64,000 bases of DNA, taken from contig NZ_JOII01000017.1 in NCBI RefSeq assembly GCF_000719955.1, forward strand, positions 124,001 to 188,000, written 5' to 3'. The position numbers and the translations under genes were made by a program. The notes under the pieces were generated by a model. The model saw only the letters and a list, made by a program, of their open reading frames with translations, was not told the DNA's origin and ran no database searches. This DNA comes from Streptomyces albidoflavus. Lineage in GTDB: Bacteria; Actinomycetota; Actinomycetes; Streptomycetales; Streptomycetaceae. Below are positions 17,872 to 25,512 of this stretch, piece after piece; within the stretch, counting starts at the first letter, position 1, and each line of letters begins with the position of its first letter.

Positions 17872-17901
17872 ACGTTAACACCGGTACTTTGGGAACATCA
17901 A
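17872..17901 (-). promoter_or_regulatory. Candidate promoter of the leader/symporter transcript
   Basis: On the minus strand, TTGATG (17901-17896) and TAACGT (17877-17872) are separated by 18 bases. The expected start point, about 17865, coincides with the ATGATG of the leader ORF. Confidence 0.55.
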
Positions 17902-17974
17902 AGGACTTCTTTGGGGAGTGGGGAAAGCCTCACGCGCCCCCTGCCCGCGCCGCACGCTCCCCGGGCACGCGAAA

Positions 17975-18011
17975 GCCCCGGCGGCGGCCCGAAGGGCCGG
18001 CCTGCCGGGGC
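17975..18011 (-). terminator. Terminator, two-level hairpin
   Basis: GCCCCGGC (17975-17982) pairs with GCCGGGGC (18004-18011). An inner GGCCC-GAA-GGGCC hairpin sits inside. It lies just after the stop of the minus-strand DUF4229-like gene. Confidence 0.75.
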
Positions 18012-18025
18012 CGGGAAGAGCGAGG

Positions 18026-18325
18026 TCAGCCGGACTTGCCCGCGGTGGCGGCCGCGTCGACGGCGGCGTCCTCCTGGCTGCGGTTGGCGTCGAGCCTGGC
18101 CTTGGTGCGGTCGACCTTGGCCACCACGTTCACCGAGGCCTGGTCGCGGTCCTTGCGGAGGGCGACGAAGCTGATGGGCGCCGAGATCACCATGGCCAGC
18201 AGGAGCATCCACAGGACGTTGGAGCCGCCCACGCCCTTGGGCACGATCCCGAACTGGACCAGCAGTCCGACGACCACGAAGCAGGCGGCGAAGATCCCGA
18301 AGCGCTTCAGGGTGTAGCGGAGCAT
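18026..18325 (-). CDS. Small membrane protein, DUF4229-like
   Basis: A 99-residue protein with two transmembrane helices (FGIFAACFVVVGLLVQFGIV and VLWMLLLAMVISAPISFVAL) and a charged cytoplasmic tail containing KVDRTKARLDANRSQEDAAVD. This is the layout of the DUF4229 proteins found near menaquinone genes in streptomycetes. The ATG of MLRYTLKRFG is chosen because upstream sequence in frame has no membrane-protein character, although the ribosome binding site is weak. Function unknown; it is followed by a strong terminator. Confidence 0.8.
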   Translation of the reverse strand: MLRYTLKRFGIFAACFVVVGLLVQFGIVPKGVGGSNVLWMLLLAMVISAPISFVALRKDRDQASVNVVAKVDRTKARLDANRSQEDAAVDAAATAGKSG

Positions 18326-18460
18326 GAGGAATCCACTCTTCCGGTCAACAGGGCCCCACAGGGGCGGGCGCATCCAGTGAAACACGGGCCCCCGAGGCGG
18401 CCACCCGCAGGGGGCCGGTGTCCGGCATTCCAGGCATCCGCCGCCCGGCGCGGCCACGGC

Positions 18461-18982
18461 TCAGAGCGGCAGCAGCATGGTGATGTCGTCGCGGTCGTCG
18501 CCCGGTCCCACCCGGATCATGCCCGGGACGCGGCCGACCTCCTGGTAGCCGCAGGAGGCGTAGAAGCGGTCGACGCCGGTGCCGCCGCGGCAGGTCAGCC
18601 GAATCGCCTCGATGCCGTCGAAGGAGCGCCCGGCCCGCTCGACGGCGTCCATCAGCTCACGTCCGCACCCCTGGCCCTGGAGGCGGGGGTGGACCATGAC
18701 CGTGTACGCCCAGACCCAGTGGCGCTGGAGCCGGTGGGTGTTGCGGCCGAGGAAGGCGGTGGCGGCGACCCGGCCGTCCTCGTCCCGGCCGGCGACCAGG
18801 TGCATCTGGCGTGACTCCAGGGCGACGAGGTGTTTGAGGTAGTCGGGCCGGACGTCCTCGGTGGTGACGGGCGGGACGAAGCCGACGGCGCCACCGGCGT
18901 TGGAGACGTCGGTCCACAGGCCGATGATCTGGTCGCGCAGCTCCGGGGTCTGCGGCGGGTCCACCGTGAACGTAAGGGTCAT
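18461..18982 (-). CDS. GNAT-family N-acetyltransferase
   Basis: A 173-residue GCN5-related acetyltransferase. The acetyl-CoA-binding motif A is VMVHPRLQGQGCGRELMDAV near residues 100-120 (Q-x-x-G-x-G), followed by RLTCRGGTGVDRFYASCGYQEVG as motif B. The substrate cannot be predicted. It lies downstream of mqnE, from which a long perfect terminator hairpin separates it, so it is probably transcribed independently. Confidence 0.9.
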   Translation of the reverse strand: MTLTFTVDPPQTPELRDQIIGLWTDVSNAGGAVGFVPPVTTEDVRPDYLKHLVALESRQMHLVAGRDEDGRVAATAFLGRNTHRLQRHWVWAYTVMVHPRLQGQGCGRELMDAVERAGRSFDGIEAIRLTCRGGTGVDRFYASCGYQEVGRVPGMIRVGPGDDRDDITMLLPL

Positions 18983-19012
18983 GGGGCGATGCTAGCCATT
19001 ACCAGGCAAGCG

Positions 19013-19047
19013 GAGAGGCCCCGTCCGCACTGCGGACGGGGCCTCTC
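19013..19047 (-). terminator. Strong terminator downstream of mqnE
   Basis: A near-perfect palindrome with a 16-17-bp stem: GAGAGGCCCCGTCCGC from 19013, paired with its complement ending at 19047, with the turn around 19030. It is 28 bases past the mqnE stop. Confidence 0.85.
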
Positions 19048-19074
19048 GGAGGAGCGGGAGCCGGCGGGGCGGAC

Positions 19075-20238
19075 TCAGACCCGCATCGGCTGCGGCTCGT
19101 CGCGGCGCCCCGCGTCGGGGCCGTCGTACTCACGGATGATCTCGTACCGGGTGTTCCGCTCGACGGGCCGGAACCCTGCGTCGCGGATCAGGTCGAGGAG
19201 GTCGTCGCGGGTCAGCTTGTTCGGCGTGCCGTAGTTGTCGGCGTCGTGGGTGATCTTGTACTCGACCACCGAGCCGTCCATGTCGTCGGCGCCGTGCTGG
19301 AGGGCGAGCTGGGCGGTCTGCACGCCGTGCATCACCCAGAAGACCTTGACGTGCGGGACGTTGTCGAAGAGCAGCCGGGAGACGGCGAAGGTCTTCAGCG
19401 CCTCGGCGCCGGTGGCCATGGTGGTGCGGGCCTGGAGCTTGTTGCGGACCTTGCCGTCCTTCATGTCCACGAAGTCGTGCTGGTAGCGCAGCGGGATGAA
19501 GACCTGGAAGCCGCCGGTCTCGTCCTGCAGCTCACGCAGCCGCAGGACGTGGTCGACGCGGTGGCGGGGCTCCTCGATGTGGCCGTAGAGCATCGTCGCC
19601 GGGGTCTTCAGCCCCTTCTCGTGGGCGAGGCGGTGGATGCGCGACCAGTCCTCCCAGTGGGTGGCGTGGTCGACGATGTGCTGACGGACCTCCCAGTCGA
19701 AGATCTCCGCGCCACCGCCGGTCAGCGACTCCAGGCCGGCCTCGATCAGCTCGTCGAGGATCTCGGAGGCGGGCATGCCCGAGATGGTCTCGAAGTGGTG
19801 GATCTCGGTGGCGGTGAACGCCTTCAGGGAGACCTGCGGCAGCGCCTCCTTGAGGGCGGAGAGCGAGCGCGGGTAGTACCGCCACGGCAGCGAGGGGTGC
19901 AGGCCGTTGACGATGTGCAGCTCGGTGAGGTTCTCGCCCTCCATCGCCTTGGCGAGCTTCACCGCCTCCTCGATCCGCATCGTGTACGCGTCCTTCTCGC
20001 CCGGCTTGCGCTGGAACGAGCAGTAGGCGCACGAGGCGGTGCACACATTGGTCATATTGAGGTGGCGGTTGACGTTGAAGTGGACGACGTCGCCGTTCTT
20101 GCGCGTCCGCACCTCGTGGGCGAGGCCGCCGAGCCACGCCAGGTCGTCGCAGCCGTAGAGGGCGATGCCGTCCTCGCGGGTCAGCCGCTCACCGGCCCGG
20201 ACCTTCTCCTCCAGCTCACGCTTGAGCCCCGCGTCCAT
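19075..20238 (-). CDS. mqnE: Aminofutalosine synthase MqnE (radical SAM)
   Basis: A 387-residue radical-SAM enzyme. It joins the MqnA product 3-enolpyruvylbenzoate to S-adenosylmethionine to form aminodeoxyfutalosine. The [4Fe-4S] cluster motif is CTASCAYCSF (CX3CX2C) near residue 68. HFNVNRHLNMTNVC before it and GGGAEIFDWEVR in the middle are typical of MqnE rather than MqnC. The ATG has GAGAGGAAGG upstream. The nearby Lrp/AsnC regulator gene is in the same orientation 121 bases upstream, without obvious coupling. Confidence 0.96.
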   Translation of the reverse strand: MDAGLKRELEEKVRAGERLTREDGIALYGCDDLAWLGGLAHEVRTRKNGDVVHFNVNRHLNMTNVCTASCAYCSFQRKPGEKDAYTMRIEEAVKLAKAMEGENLTELHIVNGLHPSLPWRYYPRSLSALKEALPQVSLKAFTATEIHHFETISGMPASEILDELIEAGLESLTGGGAEIFDWEVRQHIVDHATHWEDWSRIHRLAHEKGLKTPATMLYGHIEEPRHRVDHVLRLRELQDETGGFQVFIPLRYQHDFVDMKDGKVRNKLQARTTMATGAEALKTFAVSRLLFDNVPHVKVFWVMHGVQTAQLALQHGADDMDGSVVEYKITHDADNYGTPNKLTRDDLLDLIRDAGFRPVERNTRYEIIREYDGPDAGRRDEPQPMRV

Positions 20239-20358
20239 CCGGCTGCCTTCCTCTCGCCTGCGTCGCGGCCCCTCCCGTCGCCGGAGGAACCGGGTCGAGC
20301 CTACGCCTAGGGCCCCGACGCACCGAAGCCGCCCGCCGGGGCCCTGCGAAGTGTCCCC

Positions 20359-20814
20359 TCACTCCTCCTCAGGCAGCTCCCCCACCCGGTTCTCCCACTT
20401 GGTGGAGAGGACGACGGTGGTGCGGGTGCGGGAGACGCCCCGGGTGCCGGAGAGGCGGCGGATGGTGCGCTCCAGGCCGTCGACGTTGCCGACGCGGACC
20501 TTGAGCATGTACGAGTCGTCGCCCGCGATGAACCAGCAGTCCTCGATCTCGTGCAGGTCGCGCAGGCGCTGGGCCACGTCCTCGTGGTCGGCGGCGTCCG
20601 AGAGGGAGATGCCGATGAGCGCGGTGACGCCGAGGCCGAGCGCCTCCGAGGCGACGGTGGCGCGGTAGCCGGTGATGACCCCGGCGGCCTCCAGCCGGTT
20701 GATGCGGTCCGTGACGCTCGGCCCGGAGAGCCCGACGAGCCGGCCCAGCTCGGCGTAGGAGGCCCGGCCGTTCTCCCGGAGCGCCTGAATGAGCTGCCTG
20801 TCCACCGCGTCCAT
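20359..20814 (-). CDS. Lrp/AsnC-family transcriptional regulator
   Basis: A 151-residue regulator. Residues 1-55 are the AsnC winged helix (LIQALRENGRASYAELGRLVG, then SVTDRINRLEAAGVITGY). Residues 65-140 are the RAM ligand-binding domain, with ISLSDAADHEDVAQRLRDL and CWFIAGDDSYMLKVRV. Such proteins form octamers and sense amino acids. It is divergent from the 45-aa gene at 20985. The intergenic sequence has a CTAT-GT-ATAG dyad near 20850 and AT-rich stretches, typical for autoregulation by this family, though the site is not proved. Confidence 0.93.
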   Translation of the reverse strand: MDAVDRQLIQALRENGRASYAELGRLVGLSGPSVTDRINRLEAAGVITGYRATVASEALGLGVTALIGISLSDAADHEDVAQRLRDLHEIEDCWFIAGDDSYMLKVRVGNVDGLERTIRRLSGTRGVSRTRTTVVLSTKWENRVGELPEEE

Positions 20815-20984
20815 ACCAGAAGCCTTCCATTGTTTAGCGTTCTCGCGGAACTATGTATAGAATCAAAGGCGAGCGGGGTCAAGGTCCTGAGAATCTTTCC
20901 TGATCGGAGCGATTCGCCAACGACTGCCACCCGACCGCTCAGCCAGGGGAACGATCAAAGACGATCATCAGGAGTGACCACACC

Positions 20985-21122
20985 GTGTACACGATCGAGA
21001 TGGCCTACGCGCACATGCGCTCCCTCCAGGAGCTGGCCAACCGTTCGCGTTCCGACCAGCCCGCAGCCGCCCACAAGGTCGACCGGACCCGGGGCCCGCG
21101 GCGCACCACGAAGAAGCGCTGA
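20985..21122 (+). CDS. Small basic protein of unknown function (45 aa)
   Basis: A short gene with GTG start, an upstream GGAG (CAGGAGTGACC) and a TGA stop. It encodes 45 residues: MYTIEMAYAHMRSLQELANR, then a serine/alanine-rich middle and a strongly basic tail ending RTTKKR. Third codon positions are nearly all G or C, the frame is well bounded, and a terminator hairpin follows 44 bases later, so it is a self-contained transcription unit. Helix plus basic tail suggests nucleic-acid or ribosome association, but I do not recognise it. It is divergent from the Lrp/AsnC gene. Confidence 0.75.
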   Translation: MYTIEMAYAHMRSLQELANRSRSDQPAAAHKVDRTRGPRRTTKKR

Positions 21123-21166
21123 CCGAGCGCGAACCAAGCGCTGACACCGAAGAACAGCGCTGAACA

Positions 21167-21187
21167 GGACGGGCCACGGGCCCGTCC
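21167..21187. terminator. Terminator hairpin
   Basis: GGACGGGCC (21167-21175), ACG loop, GGCCCGTCC (21179-21187): a perfect 9-bp stem. It lies between the small plus-strand gene and the convergent UbiX-like gene. Confidence 0.75.
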
Positions 21188-21248
21188 ACGCACCGTCCCG
21201 GCGCGGCACCCGACAGGGTCCGCGCCGGTCGTCGTGGGCGGGCCGGTC

Positions 21249-21926
21249 TCACGCCGGACGCCCCCCGCCCAGCTCCCCGCGCCAGCGCCGGTACAGCCCG
21301 TGCCCGACCCCGGCCGCATCCAGCACCCGCCCGGCGACGAAGTCGACCAGGTCCTGGATGTGGGTGGCGCCCGCGTAGAAGGCCGGGGAGGCGGGCAGGA
21401 CGATCGCGCCGGCCTCGTCCAGCGCCACCAGCTGCTGGAGCGTGGCCCGGTTCAGCGGGGTCTCCCGCACCGTCACCACCAGCGGCCTGCGCTCCTTGAG
21501 GGTGACGCTCGCCGTCCGCTGGAGCAGGTCCTTGGAGAGCCCCAGCGCGATCCCGGCCACGCTCGCCGTCGAGGCGGGCACCACCAGCATCCCGCGCGCC
21601 GGGTACGAGCCGGAGGAGGGCCCGGCCGCCAGGTCCCCGGCGGGCCAGTACCGCACCCGCTCCCCCGCCAGCGCGTCGGCCACCTCGAAGGTGTGGGGCT
21701 TGCCGTCGGCGCCCCGGGCCAGCCAGGCCGCCAGGTCCTCGCGCCAGTGGGCGTCGCGGAAGGAGATGCCGGTCTCGTCCAGCAGGGTCAGCCGGGCGGC
21801 CCGGCTGACGACCAGGTCGACGTCCTCGCCGGCCGCCAGCAGGCCGCGCAGCACCGCCGCGGCGAACGGGGTGCCGGAGGCGCCCGAGACGCCGACGATC
21901 CAGGGGCGGCGCCGGTCGGCGGTCAT
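21249..21926 (-). CDS. UbiX-family flavin prenyltransferase (late menaquinone step)
   Basis: A 225-residue flavoprotein. GVSGASGTPFAAAVLRGLL at the N-terminus, PASTASVAGIALGLSKDLL in the middle and RETPLNRATLQQLVALDEAGA near the C-terminus are the flavin- and prenyl-phosphate-binding motifs of UbiX/Pad1. UbiX proteins make the prenylated FMN cofactor needed by UbiD decarboxylases. Here it follows UbiA- and UbiD-like genes in the same direction (41-base gap to mqnP). In the futalosine pathway this trio is, as I recall, called MqnM, MqnP and MqnL. The length is slightly above the usual 190-210. Confidence 0.93.
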   Translation of the reverse strand: MTADRRRPWIVGVSGASGTPFAAAVLRGLLAAGEDVDLVVSRAARLTLLDETGISFRDAHWREDLAAWLARGADGKPHTFEVADALAGERVRYWPAGDLAAGPSSGSYPARGMLVVPASTASVAGIALGLSKDLLQRTASVTLKERRPLVVTVRETPLNRATLQQLVALDEAGAIVLPASPAFYAGATHIQDLVDFVAGRVLDAAGVGHGLYRRWRGELGGGRPA

Positions 21927-21966
21927 GGACGCCCTTCCTCTCGTGTACGGGTGACGGCGGCCGGGC

Positions 21967-22890
21967 TCAGCCGAGGCTCAGCCCGCGGACCAGCAGGTCG
22001 GCGAAGGCGAAGACGAAGAGGCTGATGCCGATGAAGCCGTTGGTGGTGAAGAAGGCCCGGTTGAGCCGGGACAGGTCGTGCGGCCGCACGATGGAGTGCT
22101 CGTAGACGAAGGCCGCGGCGACCACGACGAGGCCGGTCCAGAAGAGCACCCCGGCGTCGGTGAGCAGGCCGTACCAGACGAAGAGGCCGGTCACCACGGC
22201 GTGGCTGACGCGGGCGCCCCACAGGGCGGCCGGGATGCCGAAGCGGGCCGGGACCGACCTGACGCCGTGGGCGCGGTCGGCCGCCACGTCCTGGCAGGCG
22301 AAGATCAGGTCGAAGCCGCCGATCCAGACGCCCACCGCGAGCCCCAGCACCACGGCCTCCCACGACCAGGCCCCGGTGATGGCGAGCCAGGCGCCGACCG
22401 GGCCCATCGCCTGGGCGAGGCCGAGGATGGCGTGCGGGTAGTGGGTGAACCGCTTGCCGTACGGATAGACCACCATCGGCACCACGGCGACGGGGGCCAG
22501 CGCCAGGCAGAGCGGGTTGAGCGCGGCGGCCGCGGCCAGGAAGACGGCGAGGGCGACCAGCGCGCCGGTCCAGGCAGAGCGGACCGAGACGGCGCCGGTG
22601 ACCAGTTCGCGGGTGGCGGTGCGCGGGTTCCGGGCGTCGATCTCGCGGTCGATGATCCGGTTGGCGGCCATCGCGAAGGTGCGCAGGCCCACCATGGCGA
22701 TCGTGACGAGCAGCAGGTCGAGCCAGTGGACCCGGCCGTCCATCAGGAAGCCCGCGGTGAAGGCGGCGATGTAGGCGAAGGGCAGCGCGAAGACCGAGTG
22801 CTCGATCATCACCAGCCTGAGGAAGCTCTTGACCTTCCCCGACCGCACCGGTTCGGGCCCCACGGCCTCGGAGGCGGCGGAGGCGCTCAC
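21967..22890 (-). CDS. mqnP: UbiA-family prenyltransferase MqnP (menaquinone biosynthesis)
   Basis: A 307-residue integral membrane prenyltransferase with eight to nine helices. The first Asp-rich motif is NRIIDREIDARNPRT near residue 80 (NxxxDxxxD), and the second is DVAADRAHGVRSVPARFG. It attaches a polyprenyl chain to the aromatic naphthoquinone precursor at the membrane. The GTG start overlaps the UbiD-like stop by four bases (GTGA), showing translational coupling and a shared pathway. From the aspartate motifs the call as UbiA superfamily is safe; the menaquinone role comes from the UbiD/UbiX neighbours and nearby mqnE. Confidence 0.92.
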   Translation of the reverse strand: MSASAASEAVGPEPVRSGKVKSFLRLVMIEHSVFALPFAYIAAFTAGFLMDGRVHWLDLLLVTIAMVGLRTFAMAANRIIDREIDARNPRTATRELVTGAVSVRSAWTGALVALAVFLAAAAALNPLCLALAPVAVVPMVVYPYGKRFTHYPHAILGLAQAMGPVGAWLAITGAWSWEAVVLGLAVGVWIGGFDLIFACQDVAADRAHGVRSVPARFGIPAALWGARVSHAVVTGLFVWYGLLTDAGVLFWTGLVVVAAAFVYEHSIVRPHDLSRLNRAFFTTNGFIGISLFVFAFADLLVRGLSLG

Positions 22891-24338
22891 AGTCCGTACT
22901 CCTTCCACCGCTGGTCGACGAGGGCGGCGGTGTCCGGGTCGGAGACGACCATCTCGGGCCAGCCGCCGTCGCGGGTGTACCCCTCCTCGGGCAGCTTCTT
23001 GGTCGCGTCGATCCCGGCCTTGCCGCCCCAGAACTGCTGGTACGAGGAGTGGTCGAGGTGGTCGACCGGGCCCTCCACGACGGTGAGGTCCCGGGCGTAG
23101 TCGGTGTTGCCCAGCGCCCGCCAGGCGACCTCGTGCAGGTCGTGGACGTCGCAGTCGGCGTCGACCACGATGATCAGCTTGGTCAGCGACATCATGTGCG
23201 CGCCCCAGATGGCGTGCATGACCTTCTGCGCGTGCTTCGGGTACTTCTTGTCGATCGAGACGATCGCGCAGTTGTGGAAGCCGCCGGCCTCGGGCAGGTG
23301 GTAGTCGACGATGTCCGGGATGATGATCTTGAGCAGCGGCAGGAAGAACCGCTCGGTGGCGCGGCCCAGCGGCCCGTCCTCGGTCGGTGGACGGCCGACC
23401 ACGATCGACTGGAGCAGCGGGCGGCGCCGCATCGTCACGCAGTCGATGGTCAGCGCGGGGAACGGTTCCTGCGGCGTGTAGAAGCCGGTGTGGTCGCCGA
23501 ACGGGCCCTCGGGCAGCATCTCGCCCGGCTCCAGCCAGCCCTCCAGGACCACCTCGGCCTGGGCCGGGACCTGGAGCGGGACCGTCTTGCAGTCGACCAT
23601 CTCGACCCGCTTGCCCTGGAGGAACCCGGCGAACAGGTACTCGTCCATGTCCCCGGGGAGCGGCGCGGTGGAGGCGTAGGTGACGGCGGGCGGGCAGCCG
23701 AAGGCGATGGCGACCGGCAGCCGCTCCCCGCGCTGGGCGGCCAGCTGGTAGTGGTTGTGGCTGTTCTTGTGGATCTGCCAGTGCATGCCGATGGTGCGCT
23801 TGTCGTGGCGCTGGAGGCGGTAGAGCCCGAGGTTGCGCATGCCGTTGACGGGGCTCTTGGTGTGGGTCAGGCCCAGGTTGAAGAAGGAGCCGCCGTCCTC
23901 GGGCCAGGTGAAGAGGGCCGGGAGCCGGTCCAGGTCGACCTGGTCGCCCTGGAGCACGACCTCCTGGACGGGCGCGTCCTTCACCTTCTTCGGCGGGATG
24001 TGCGCGACCGAGCCGAGCTTGCCGAGGGCGTCCCGCATCCCCATGAAGCCCTGCGGCAGCTCCGGCTTGAGCAGCGAGCCGATCTTCTCGGTGATCTGGT
24101 CGAAGGACTTCAGCCCGAGCGACTTGAGCAGCCGCCGGTCGGTGCCGAAGACGTTCATCGCCAGCGGCATGTCCGAGCCCTTGACGTTCTCGAAGAGCAG
24201 CGCCGGGCCGCCGGCCTTGTTGACGCGGTCGACGATCTCCCCGATCTCCAGGTACGGATCGACTTCGGCCTTGATGCGCTTGAGGTCGCCATCGCGCTCC
24301 AGGGCGCGGAGGAGCGAGCGAAGATCGTCGTAAGCCAT
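22887..24338 (-). CDS. UbiD-family decarboxylase (menaquinone biosynthesis)
   Basis: A 483-residue UbiD-fold enzyme, the usual length. It begins MAYDDLRSLLRALERDGDLK. Motifs include GGPALLFENVKGSDMPLAMN, LGLYRLQRHDKRTIGMHWQ, PEGPFGDHTGFYTPQEPFPA with the catalytic Glu/Asp region, and VVVDADCDVHDLHEVAWRAL. It uses the prenylated FMN made by the UbiX-like protein to decarboxylate the naphthoate intermediate, the step after or around prenylation. The ATG at 24338 is chosen over an upstream in-frame GTG because family homology begins there. It is the first gene of the three-gene unit. Confidence 0.93.
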   Translation of the reverse strand: MAYDDLRSLLRALERDGDLKRIKAEVDPYLEIGEIVDRVNKAGGPALLFENVKGSDMPLAMNVFGTDRRLLKSLGLKSFDQITEKIGSLLKPELPQGFMGMRDALGKLGSVAHIPPKKVKDAPVQEVVLQGDQVDLDRLPALFTWPEDGGSFFNLGLTHTKSPVNGMRNLGLYRLQRHDKRTIGMHWQIHKNSHNHYQLAAQRGERLPVAIAFGCPPAVTYASTAPLPGDMDEYLFAGFLQGKRVEMVDCKTVPLQVPAQAEVVLEGWLEPGEMLPEGPFGDHTGFYTPQEPFPALTIDCVTMRRRPLLQSIVVGRPPTEDGPLGRATERFFLPLLKIIIPDIVDYHLPEAGGFHNCAIVSIDKKYPKHAQKVMHAIWGAHMMSLTKLIIVVDADCDVHDLHEVAWRALGNTDYARDLTVVEGPVDHLDHSSYQQFWGGKAGIDATKKLPEEGYTRDGGWPEMVVSDPDTAALVDQRWKEYGL

Positions 24339-24424
24339 GCCGTCCAGTATCCGGCACCGGCTAACCTTGGCCGGTAATGGGGCCCTGATCGGGTCTCCTA
24401 CCGCCACACACAGGGGGACGCCTC

Positions 24425-24838
24425 ATGCTCCGGGTGCTGATGATCCTTGTGCCTCTGGCACTGAGCATCTACGCGTTCATCGACTGCATCACCACCGACG
24501 AGAAGGACATCAAGCACATCCCGAAGCCCCTCTGGGCCATCCTCGTGCTGCTCTTCCCCCTGGTGGGCTCCATCTCCTGGCTGATCGTCGGCAAGGACCG
24601 CGCCACGGCGGGCCCCGGCCCGCTGGCCGGACGCCGCTCGGGCGGCGGCTGGGTCGCGCCGGACGACAACCCGGACTTCCTCAAGTCGCTGAAGGACGAC
24701 GGGAAGGGCCCGGACGCCTCCGACGACACCGCCTTCCGGGAGAGCTGGGAGGAGGACCTGCGCCGCCGCGAGGAGGAGCTGAAGCGCCGCGAGTCCAAGG
24801 ACGAGCCGCGTCCCAAGGACCCCGACGAGGAGAAGTAG
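24425..24838 (+). CDS. PLD nuclease N-terminal domain protein (membrane)
   Basis: A 137-residue protein. It opens with a membrane helix ([20 protein letters not shown]), a charged loop [13 protein letters not shown] and a second helix ([18 protein letters not shown]), the PLDc_N module found at the N-terminus of cardiolipin synthases and alone in many actinobacterial small membrane proteins. The C-terminal 75 residues are charged and end in Glu/Arg/Lys-rich helix ([19 protein letters not shown]). No catalytic HKD motif is present, so it is not an enzyme on its own. Divergent from the UbiD-like gene. Confidence 0.9.
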   Translation: MLRVLMILVPLALSIYAFIDCITTDEKDIKHIPKPLWAILVLLFPLVGSISWLIVGKDRATAGPGPLAGRRSGGGWVAPDDNPDFLKSLKDDGKGPDASDDTAFRESWEEDLRRREEELKRRESKDEPRPKDPDEEK

Positions 24839-24856
24839 GGGCCTGGTGTACGGGGC

Positions 24857-25375
24857 TCAGCCCGCGGCGTAGGCGTCGCGCAGCTGGCGCCAGCGGTCCA
24901 GGGTCCAGGTGGACCAGTCGGGGGCGCGGCCGTCGAGGGCCTCGCGCAGGTACTCGAAGTGCTGGTGCCAGCCGGCGAGGGCGTCCAGGCGCATCGCCGC
25001 GCCGCCCTTGAACTCGTTGGTGAAGCGCAGGGCGGTGGCGTCGGGCCCGGTGGGCTCCAGGTGGAAGCGGACCCGGCCGTGGTACGGCGCGACGGTGTAC
25101 TCGGCGACCCGCCAGACGTCCCAGGCGGTGACACGGCCGGTGACCACGGCGGCCTCCTCGGGGAGCCCGCCGCCGCTCAGGCAGCGCAGGGTGACGGCCC
25201 CGCCGAGCCGCGGCTCCAGCACCTCGGCGGCGGCCAGCCAGCCCGGCAGTCCCTCCGGCGTGGCGACCGCCTGCCAGACGCGGTCCACGGGGTGCGGCAG
25301 GGGCAGCAGGAAGCGGAGCGTCTGGTAGTGCCCCCAGGCGTGGCCCGCGCCGGGGCGGACGGTGCTGTCGGTCAT
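24857..25375 (-). CDS. SRPBCC/AHSA1-like ligand-binding protein
   Basis: A 172-residue START-like (SRPBCC) protein. The motifs FLLPLPHPVDRVWQAVATPEGLPGWL and VTAWDVWRVAEYTV fit the helix-grip fold of activator-of-Hsp90-ATPase-like and polyketide cyclase-like proteins. The ATG at 25375 is preceded by TTGAGGCT; the frame is open far upstream but antisense to ccsB. Function is not deducible. It stands alone between the PLDc_N gene and the cytochrome c operon. Confidence 0.85.
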   Translation of the reverse strand: MTDSTVRPGAGHAWGHYQTLRFLLPLPHPVDRVWQAVATPEGLPGWLAAAEVLEPRLGGAVTLRCLSGGGLPEEAAVVTGRVTAWDVWRVAEYTVAPYHGRVRFHLEPTGPDATALRFTNEFKGGAAMRLDALAGWHQHFEYLREALDGRAPDWSTWTLDRWRQLRDAYAAG

Positions 25376-25476
25376 AGCCTCAAGGATCGGCCGCGACGTG
25401 CCGGGCCGCTCCCTGTGACACGCGGCGGGACACGCAGGAGGGACCGGCCCCGTGTGCGGGCCGGCCCCTCCCGGGC

Positions 25477-25511
25477 GTGTCCGGTGTCCGGTGTCCGGTG
25501 TCCGGTGTCCG
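25477..25511. repeat. Heptanucleotide tandem repeat (GTGTCCG x5)
   Basis: Five exact head-to-tail copies of GTGTCCG lie immediately past the ccsB stop codon, two bases away. Short perfect 7-mers of this kind change copy number by slippage. Here they fall just outside the coding frame. Confidence 0.85.
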
Positions 25512-25512
25512 G

